IMG/VR virus record: IMGVR_UViG_3300000116_000243
Location: 1-23,216 of that record
Strand: one strand, 5' to 3'
Source: a virus
DNA length: 23,216 bases
The translations under genes were made by a program, and so were the position numbers. The notes below the pieces were generated by a model. It searched no databases. It saw only the letters and a list, made by a program, of their open reading frames with translations, and was not told the origin of the DNA. Shown piece after piece: positions 1-7,700 of this stretch. The stretch's first letter is position 1; the number at the start of each line of letters is the position of its first letter.

Positions 1-1181
1 TGTAATTGTGTATTATCAACACCAACAGCAGCAATAGTTACATGCCCGTTACTGTCAACATCGAAATCTTCTTGTGCGAAAGAAGCAAGTCCTTTCTGTT
101 CAACTGTTGCAGCACCGAGATATCTCCATCCACCAGCATCTGTAGCATCAGTATGAGTTGGAGCACCGCCACCTGCAGCGATTCCTGTAATTGCTTGATA
201 TACTCTACTGCTATCTTCAATAATATCATATCTAACATACGTTGTACCTGCTGCATATACCGCATACTTACTACCCTCAGTAGCAGTAGCAATAGGTACA
301 TTTGTTGCACTTTGAAGACGACCGTACTTGTCTACTGTGAATTTAACTGTATTTACAGTTTCAGTACCAAGAAGTTCTCCATTTGCACCAACAGAACTTA
401 CAGATGTAAGACTTTCCGTATTATATAAACCCTGAGAAAACAATGACGTATCAGGAACAACCGTAGTAAGACCAAGATCAATTTCAGGATTACCTAGAAT
501 GCCATCTCCATTATTAACAACAACACGTTGAGTTGATGCTGTTACAATATCTCTAACAGTAATATTGCCAGTAGATGTTCTAGAAATAATACCAAAACCA
601 GCAGCACCGTCAGTAAGATTGGTGATTGAAGCAAGGTCTAAATCATATGGTTGAGCACCTGTTCCTACAATACTGGTATCTAAACCATAGTCTTGAATAG
701 TAGTTGGATTAGAAGCATTAGTAATTCTACCTTTAGAGTCAACTACTACTTTGGTATAAGTTCCTGTCGCAGCACTATTCTCACTAGAATAATGAGGGAG
801 CGTAGTAATACGTGAAAGTTCTGCATTGATAGGAAGGTTTGCACCACCATCAAAGGTATTAGAACCAGTTAAGTCACCTGTAAGTGAAACTTGTCTAGTA
901 GAAGAAAGACGATCTGATGTTGAAGCATTACCAATAAGAGTTGCTGTTACTGTACCTGCAGCAAAATTGCCATCAGCGTCACGCTGAACCAATGTATTTG
1001 CCGTAGCAGAAACTGACTCAATAGGTCTTTCATACCTAAGTGAGTTCCATGCAGTAACACCATCACCGATTTTGATACGGCCTGTATCAAGTTCAATTCC
1101 TAATTCGCCTTGCGCCAGCGTAGGATTTGAATTGCTCCACTGCGTAGCCGAGCCACGTCTTAACTGAATTCTATTTGCCAT
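1..1181 (-). CDS. Tail fibre protein with Mtd-like N-terminus (3' end beyond window)
   Basis: Seen: an open frame starts at ATG 1181-1179 and stays open for 393 codons to the left edge, so the C-terminus is missing. The start MANRIQLRRGSATQW, then GELGIELDTGRIKIGDG at about residues 25-41, matches the N-terminal domain type of Bordetella phage major tropism determinant (Mtd_N), common at the head of cyanophage fibre proteins. Residues about 142-156 and 280-292 carry the fibre repeat TxxxVDxxGR. Residues about 303-356 resemble a CBM5/12-like carbohydrate-binding fold, and residues 358-393 (KGLASF, then GHVTIAAVGV) resemble T4 long-tail-fibre repeats. Inferred role: trimeric distal fibre that contacts the cyanobacterial surface. 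It follows a terminator and has its own consensus late promoter, so it is a separate transcription unit. No strong Shine-Dalgarno is visible. Fibre class is firm; receptor and full length are unknown. Confidence 0.85.
   Translation of the reverse strand, partial: MANRIQLRRGSATQWSNSNPTLAQGELGIELDTGRIKIGDGVTAWNSLRYERPIESVSATANTLVQRDADGNFAAGTVTATLIGNASTSDRLSSTRQVSLTGDLTGSNTFDGGANLPINAELSRITTLPHYSSENSAATGTYTKVVVDSKGRITNASNPTTIQDYGLDTSIVGTGAQPYDLDLASITNLTDGAAGFGIISRTSTGNITVRDIVTASTQRVVVNNGDGILGNPEIDLGLTTVVPDTSLFSQGLYNTESLTSVSSVGANGELLGTETVNTVKFTVDKYGRLQSATNVPIATATEGSKYAVYAAGTTYVRYDIIEDSSRVYQAITGIAAGGGAPTHTDATDAGGWRYLGAATVEQKGLASFAQEDFDVDSNGHVTIAAVGVDNTQL
114..275 (-). other. CBM5/12-like carbohydrate-binding module in the left fibre gene
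   Basis: Residues about 303-356 of the left fibre protein read as a short aromatic-rich beta module: YAVYAAGTTYVRYDII, then RVYQAIT, a Gly/Pro loop (GGGAPTHT) and a closing GGWRYLG. This order (Y-x-x-G, D-I/V, Y-x-A, a Pro-containing loop, a final Trp) is the layout of chitin-binding type-3 (CBM5/12) folds, also seen in phage fibres. Sugar binding is inferred; the alignment is by eye. Confidence 0.45.
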
Positions 1182-1213
1182 TCCCGAAAAGGTGAGAGAT
1201 TACGCTTCTGAGT

Positions 1214-1221
1214 TATTTATA
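1214..1221 (-). promoter_or_regulatory. T4-type late promoter for the left fibre gene
   Basis: On the minus strand the octamer is TATAAATA, an exact match to the T4 late -10 element recognised by gp55-programmed RNA polymerase. It lies 32 bases ahead of the fibre ATG at 1181 and just downstream of a strong terminator, which is where a new late unit should start. Confidence 0.75.
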
Positions 1222-1227
1222 TGCAAT

Positions 1228-1251
1228 AAAAAAAGGGACCGTAGTCCCCTA
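1228..1251 (-). terminator. Rho-independent terminator ending the baseplate unit
   Basis: On the minus strand GGGAC (1248-1244), loop TACG (1243-1240) and GTCCC (1239-1235) form a perfect five-pair stem closed by C-G around a UNCG-class tetraloop (cUACGg), followed directly by seven T residues (1234-1228). It lies 4 bases after the TAA of the 71-codon gene. The other strand has no T-run, so it acts in one direction. Confidence 0.88.
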
Positions 1252-1255
1252 GTAA

Positions 1256-1471
1256 TTATTCTTCTGTTTCGTCTTGATCTGGAGGATTTGAAACAGTTTC
1301 TTCTTGAGTATTATAATATTCAAGAGTTTCAATAGCACCTTGGAGTTTCAATGCTTGAACTTCATTTTCCTTAATTTGTGATGCCATCTTCTGATTTTCA
1401 TCAATCAGTTTTGAATATCTTTCTTTGAACTGCACAAGCATTTCATCTTGAGATACTTTTTCAATTGTCAT
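1256..1471 (-). CDS. Small coiled-coil protein, last gene of the baseplate unit
   Basis: A 71-codon gene with no function I can name. Residues about 12-52 are charged and helical, with hydrophobic positions spaced as in a coiled coil (FKERYSKLIDENQKMASQI, then ALKLQGAIETLEYY). The last 15 residues are Pro/Asp/Glu-rich and probably disordered. There is no signal peptide or membrane segment. Its ATG lies within the end of the 80-codon gene (11-base overlap), with only a weak GAG upstream, which suggests translational coupling. The terminator follows its stop within a few bases. Its position among structural genes suggests a small virion component or assembly factor; this is inference. Nearby coiled coil in gene 1461-1703 makes a hetero-oligomer possible. 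Confidence 0.8.
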   Translation of the reverse strand: MTIEKVSQDEMLVQFKERYSKLIDENQKMASQIKENEVQALKLQGAIETLEYYNTQEETVSNPPDQDETEE

Positions 1472-1703
1472 AATGTGTTTCTCGATTTTGAACTAACGTT
1501 AGTAAGAGAGACTTGATCTCACTCATTTCAGATTTTAACTGATAAACATCATTTTGTAAAGCCTCTTTTTCACTAGATTCCTTTTGTCTAGCTTGATATG
1601 CTGACATAAATTTATTATATTCGGCACTATTGGAATTATCAAAACTCCCTTTCTGGGAGTCTCGATACCAATCATCATGCCCTTTTACAGGTAGTTGACT
1701 CAT
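1461..1703 (-). CDS. Small coiled-coil virion-associated protein
   Basis: An 80-codon gene. Residues about 5-45 form a charged, aromatic N-terminal part (HDDWYRDSQKGSFDNSNS, then AEYNKFMSAYQAR); residues about 46-73 are a clear heptad helix (LQNDVYQLKSEMSEIKSLLL). From memory, short proteins with an RD..sgai.N.N...Y N-terminus followed by a coiled coil are common in T4-like cyanophages among structural genes; none has a function I can name. The start ATG 1703-1701 shares an ATGA with the TGA of the giant upstream gene, and no independent ribosome binding site is visible, so its translation is probably coupled to that gene. It overlaps the next small gene by 11 bases. Confidence 0.82.
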   Translation of the reverse strand: MSQLPVKGHDDWYRDSQKGSFDNSNSAEYNKFMSAYQARQKESSEKEALQNDVYQLKSEMSEIKSLLLTLVQNRETHYDN

Positions 1704-4700
1704 ACAGCAAGAGCGATTCCACGAAGATCTTTGATGATTGGTGTATACGCTTGGTTAGGCGATATCAGAAGAATTTTAATCTGATATTGAGTATAATCCA
1801 ATCCCGTTACCTCATATTCATAATCTCTGTAGATTTCTTCCTCTTGAGTTGGAGGAATTGTAGCATCCGTTGTTGGGAAATACTGGAATCCTAGATTTTC
1901 AATAGATTCTGTCGAACCTTTAGGTAACACTCTATATAGTGGTTTAATAAATGTATTGGGAGGACGATACCCAGAGAACATCAATTTAATTGACGTTGAT
2001 GGGTTTGTTAGTGCTGCAACTTTACTAATGTAAACTGCATCATGTTCGTCACCAGTTGGGAGCAATGCTGAGTTAGAATTAGCAGGATTATTAATCCTGC
2101 TACTAATTAGAGTTGCTGACATTCGATCTGTATCAAAAACAGGCGAGAGATTAGGATTCTCACTTGCCATTGCTACATCCATTCTGAACGACTTAGCACC
2201 ACCAAGTTCAGCATCTTCATTCGCCTTAGAACAAATAATTTGAGGTGAATCGAAATAATTATCATCTTCTAATAAGATGTCATTAAATAATCCATCATTA
2301 ACAAAGGAATTTTGGGTAGAAGTTTCGCCATCATTGATAGATGAACCACTTACAGTATTAACCCTCACATTCAGACTCGTATTAGGCATAACCAGTGTTT
2401 GTAGTTGTGGGGAGAGAATTTCATATTGAATATTTTGCGAAGCAACTACATTGATACCACCAGCATTTATACCCCTACTACTAATAGAAGTAGTAGTGAC
2501 ATCGTAAGAATCTAAAGTTGGAGATGAAATTCCAATGTGCGTTTTATTAATTTCTGTTAGAGGAATACCATCAAGATTGTAGCACTGAACGATAGATTCA
2601 TCGGCATGTGCTACAGCAGTAGTAGACCCAACTCCTCTTTCATATACAGTGATAGATTTACCATCACCAGCAATTGCTGAGTAAGAAATAATTTCATTTT
2701 CAATTTTAATATATCCAGGATTGGATGTTCCAACAGATCCGCCATTGATTCTTTGGTGGAATGCCAAAGAATCATTAACTGAGATTGTAGTATCTGAATT
2801 AGAAATTGAAGAAGTTAAATATGTCTCGCCAACTTCAGATTCAACATTAGTAATTTCGACGTTGTTGTCAACATCATGCATACCATGATTTCTGTGGCGA
2901 ATTCTAACTTTTCTTTGACCTGTGCTATATGTTGGACTTGTGCTTACGAAGGCATCATTTACGACAAGAGGAGAACCTGATGTTACATCACCAGAATATG
3001 TGATTGAATCTACAGTTGCCGTTACCGTAGTATTTCCACCACTAATAGTTTCAGTACTAACAGTAAAGACTGTAGAGACATACTTAAGAGTTAACGTATT
3101 AGTTCCACTATCCCAAGAAACAACTTCTGCAGTAGGAGCAGTTGCTGAGTTACCAGTAATTGTTTCACCAACTTCAAAGTCACCAGATGCACCAGCGACA
3201 ACCATTGTTGCTAATGTCTTAGATGAAACGATTCTGTTGATGATAACACCACCAGTGTCCGAACCTTGCTGCCAACTACCAGAAATATCATTAATGGTAA
3301 CAATGTTACCACCAGCACTTTCGGTAAACTTGATAATAGTACCCTCTGCCAAAGTCGTCTTCTGGTAAATTCTAGCACCAATAGTATAGTTAATTGATGT
3401 TGAATTAGTGACAAGTTGCAATTCGGGTTGGAATGTTTGAACGGGATCAACTGGGAGTCTCAATTTGCCAGCATTACCAATATTCAAGTCAGCGTTATTT
3501 AAAACAATAGTAGACTGTGTTGTAGTGTCAAATGCTGCTTTATACAGAGAGAACTTAAGATCCTCATACTGGTCTGCTGTCCAAGTAGTTGCGTTCTGTG
3601 ATTTGAATAGTACACCAGCATAAGGTTGCTCGGAGATTGTTCTATCACCAGAAATATCTAGTTCTCCCATTCTAGAAATCCAAACCTGATACTCGTTAGA
3701 GTCTGAGAATAGAACAAAGCAATGCTCGATGGATTCTGGAATGTAAACAGGTGCTCTAAATACAAACTTGGTTGCGATTGCACCAGTTTCTGATGTTTGA
3801 ATATCAACTGGTGTAATAGTAACATCAGAGAAAGGAAGAATAGTTGTTGTTGGATAACCATTCTCCATTGTACGAATCTGCATAGAGATGGGGATATTAT
3901 CATCCTTAGCATTGAAGTAAACATCGACTGATGTTACAAATACACCACCTTGCTCTTCAATAAGGAATGATTGTGCCAGGGGATCCCACCAACCAACTTG
4001 ACGGCGGTTTGTACGAGTTGTACGAAGAGTTCTTCTCTGAGTTACTGTATCGCGAACGATCTCAGCATTACGAACAGCAAGAACGTTTTCTCTGAGTGTA
4101 TTCAAAGTACCAGATGCTTCATACTCAACTTCTGCAGAAGAAGCAACTGCACCAGCAAGTCTACTATCAGTTGCATTAGTTGTGAAACGGAGAGTTCTAG
4201 CACCAGTTTGCCATCTAGGATTAGAATCTACACTAGGGTCTGGAATAAATAACGAACCTCTAAATTGTCCTAATCTATCTGAAATAATTCTTCTGTTAGC
4301 AACAACTGCCGTAGCACCAGACGCCCCCTGAAGAACTTCTCCAACTTGAATATTTCCATAATATTCACCTTGTGCTTGTGCTGCTAAAGCAAGCGTGTCT
4401 ACGTTAATGAAATTAGTTGTAGATGCGTAGGATGTAGGCATATCCGCATCATCGTATGGATTAAATACGTAATGATCATTAGGAGCAGAGACACTGAATT
4501 GAATACCAGAAGTTAATCCAGTAACAGTTTCACCAACAACAAATGGGGTTGCATTAGTTCTAGCATCAACTGAAGAATCTTTTACAACTTCAAGAACCTT
4601 GGGAACAATGAAATCATCGATATTTTTACCATCAAAGAATGCAAAGAACGAAGTTCTTGGTTTCATTCTAGCGATATTGACATCAATATTTCTAGAGCGA

Positions 4701-7700
4701 ATGAATGGGATTGAGGTTGATGCAATGATGCTATCACCCTGAGAAACATTATCAATTCTAGGTACAACTTGGGTTCTAATACCCTCTCTAGTTTGTCTTC
4801 TAATCGTTGTAACTCTTGTAATTCTATCAGTTGCTCTTCCTCTTCCCCAATTTGAACGACGGCGAGTATTAACTGTTCTGGTTCTACGTCTTCTACGTCT
4901 CCAAGTTGTTCTCCAAGAACCCCATTGAACAGGAGCAAAACCATCGTTGCCTGCTCCTTGTGCGCGGAGTTGAGATTCAAAGTTTCCTTCAACATTAGTA
5001 ACTAGAGCAGGAACTCTGGTTGTATCAATCCAATCATCCGAAGATGGTGTCAAATCAATACGACCAATATATGTAAAGACGTTGAATGGATTGACATTCT
5101 CCACACGAGATGCATATGGTTGATCAATAATCAACGACTCTGTATATGGTAAAGTGATGATAGGACCAGTTGTCTGTGTCCCAGAACTTAGATTAGTATT
5201 TACAACTAATGCAATATTCGTTGTGTAATGTGCAGGATGACATGTTCCTTCAACATAATCCAGAGAAGCACCAAAGTCTTCTAGATTCATTGCCGACATA
5301 GACTGATTTGTAAAGTCATCTACAAAAAATCCATTCTTAAGGCGATTATTACCATTAACATCGGTGATGCTAAGGTTCATTGTATCACTTTCCAACATGT
5401 TAAGTGAAGTGTAATACTCAACTTGATTCAGTCTATTTTCAATCTTACCAATGTCTCGCATTGTATATCGTCTATTATCAGACTTTTCAATAGCAACATC
5501 TTTTTCTGGATCAAATCCATATGGTTGATGACGAAGAATTGCAAGTAGCATTGCATTCTGAAGATCATCTGGTTCGTTAGGAACTTCTGCAGATTTACCT
5601 TTAACTACTTGGAAATCGCCATTCTCATCAAGATATAATTTATCAGTCCTAGCAAGATACCAATCATAATCGCAACGGAAATCACTATTCAACTTAGGAA
5701 TATCAAATACAGTTGCTGTAGGAGTGCCACTTACGTTAAACACTCTGGATTTAAAATCAAAAGTAGAACAGTTTACAAATGCTGGAGATGCAACAGTACC
5801 AGTACCATTAAATAAGTTTTTAATACCAGGACGGAAGTCCAAGTAATCTGCAAGATACTTGTCTTCAAAATTTGGAATGTCTTCATATACAGTGTCCAAG
5901 TAAGACTGACCACCGAAATAATCTCCAGTAGCAGAGTGACTATAATAATCTAAAACTACTTTTAATTTTCTAATGGGAGTAGGAGTTCCTTTCTTGCGGA
6001 GAACTCTAGAACAATCATACATAAATCCAGTCTGTCCTGGTTGTAAGAAATATCTATCAGTAACTACTTTAGAACCTACAATTACAGAACCATCTGCATC
6101 GTTAATAATACCTGTAAGAGCATCACCATTACTATCAAATCCAGTGATAGTTTCTCCCAAAACAAATTGACCACTAAGATATACAACAGAAAGTTTTAAA
6201 GAACCAGATGCAAATTCAACTACCTTTGCTCTAGCTTTAGAAGTTTTACCAGTAACAATCGAACCCACCTCAAAGAACTTAGGTTCTACTAAGGTTACTG
6301 ATGGAATTACTGGATCATTATCGTCCAAAGACTCATAAACAGCATGCAAATTATATGCATCCTTAAGACCTAAAGATATTTCTTGATCTTCAATTCTAGT
6401 ACCGTAAATATTAAGATACGCAAGATTGTAATTTTGCTTATCTAAGTCTTGAATAGTTTTAATAACTTTCAAGACAAACATTTTCTGAGAAGATTTTGTC
6501 TTTCTCTGAGTAACGTTTTTAGAAATAGTAGCAGTTACTTTAATTGATGTGATATTAGTCAGGTTATTAATCTGAATAGTAGTTCTATCAGAAGAAGTGA
6601 AGATAGTATATCCTAAATTTCCACTATTAGTAGTGTCAATTGGAATTTGAGAACCTGCTGGATATGAACCATTGGTTGATGCAAGAACTGTGAATGAATA
6701 ATTGGCATCAGAGATTGCAGAGAACTGTTCATTTTCAGGTAGAGTAATAGATACTGAGTTGGCAGAGACAGTTTGAGAATCAAAAGTTCTTCTAACTGTC
6801 ATAGACTCGTCAGAAATTGTTTTGATATATCCCTTAGGCATTCTGGTCAGAAGATCTGAGTTTTCTTCATTTCCAGAAAGTTGTGCTCTATAACGAATTA
6901 ATGTATTGTAATCTCCAGCAGCAGGAAAGTTTGCAGAAGGGGGAGTAATGTTTACTCTTTGTGCAGAGTAGTCGAAGATATACTCTGGTCCAGTTCCAGT
7001 AAGATTATTAGTAGAAACAAAATCAACATCTACATATTCAGTTTTACTAAAGAAAATTCTATCACCAGGACGAAGATCTGCAGCAAAATTTGAATTGAGA
7101 CCGACGATACTGGAATTTCCGATTGCAGTAATTTCTAGAGTCTGTCCATTGCCATGAATCGCAGATACAGGAACTGTACATCCATTACCATGCAGAGATG
7201 CAACATCAAAGGTCAGAGCAGCACCACCGCCGCCACCAAGTTGAGCATCTTGTACAGTAAAAGTATCATCTACAACATAAGTCAAACCATCAGTGGTGAT
7301 AGTAACTGTTGCAGCACCTGTACCATCAACAACAATTGAGAATTCTGCTCCAGTACCAGAAGCAGAATCTGTGGTGTAATCGGAAGCACCGATTGTATAT
7401 GTACCAGCAGTTCTTGAAGCATCTGCAGCACCAATGGTGTCAATAGTAGCAATACCACTTGCATTAACGTTTGTGATCGTAATCACTTCGCTATTTGCAT
7501 ACCCACTACCATCTGACAATGATGAAGAATTGACTGCTACTGTTTGAACGGCACCACTAGCATCCGCAGTAATATCAACAATAAGACCAGTACCAGAACC
7601 AGATGAAGTTGTTGCAAGTCCAGTAGTAGCAGTATATCCAGTGCCTGCAGTAGCAATAGTACCTAATGTATTAACACCAGTGCTTCTAGAGTTTGCAACA

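Noticed and set aside
6-428. Plus-strand open frame of 140 codons at the left end.
   Set aside because: It lies opposite the left fibre gene, has a Cys/Ser/Asn-rich low-complexity translation, and resembles no family; it is a shadow of the minus-strand gene.
1-1181. Diversity-generating retroelement, suggested by the Mtd-like N-terminus.
   Set aside because: No reverse transcriptase and no template/variable repeat pair was seen in this window; the Mtd_N type is common in fibres without such systems.
1256-1703. Possible single coiled-coil gene broken by a frameshift.
   Set aside because: Each part has its own ATG, its own N-terminal character and a normal coupled overlap; no homopolymer slip site lies at the junction.
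2922-3368. Plus-strand open frame of 148 codons, with several similar Val/Pro-rich ones (7641-7895, 10349-10579).
   Set aside because: All are antisense shadows of beta-rich repeat coding; their Val/Pro-rich content mirrors the Gly/Thr/Asn-rich sense protein, and no ribosome binding site or promoter was seen.
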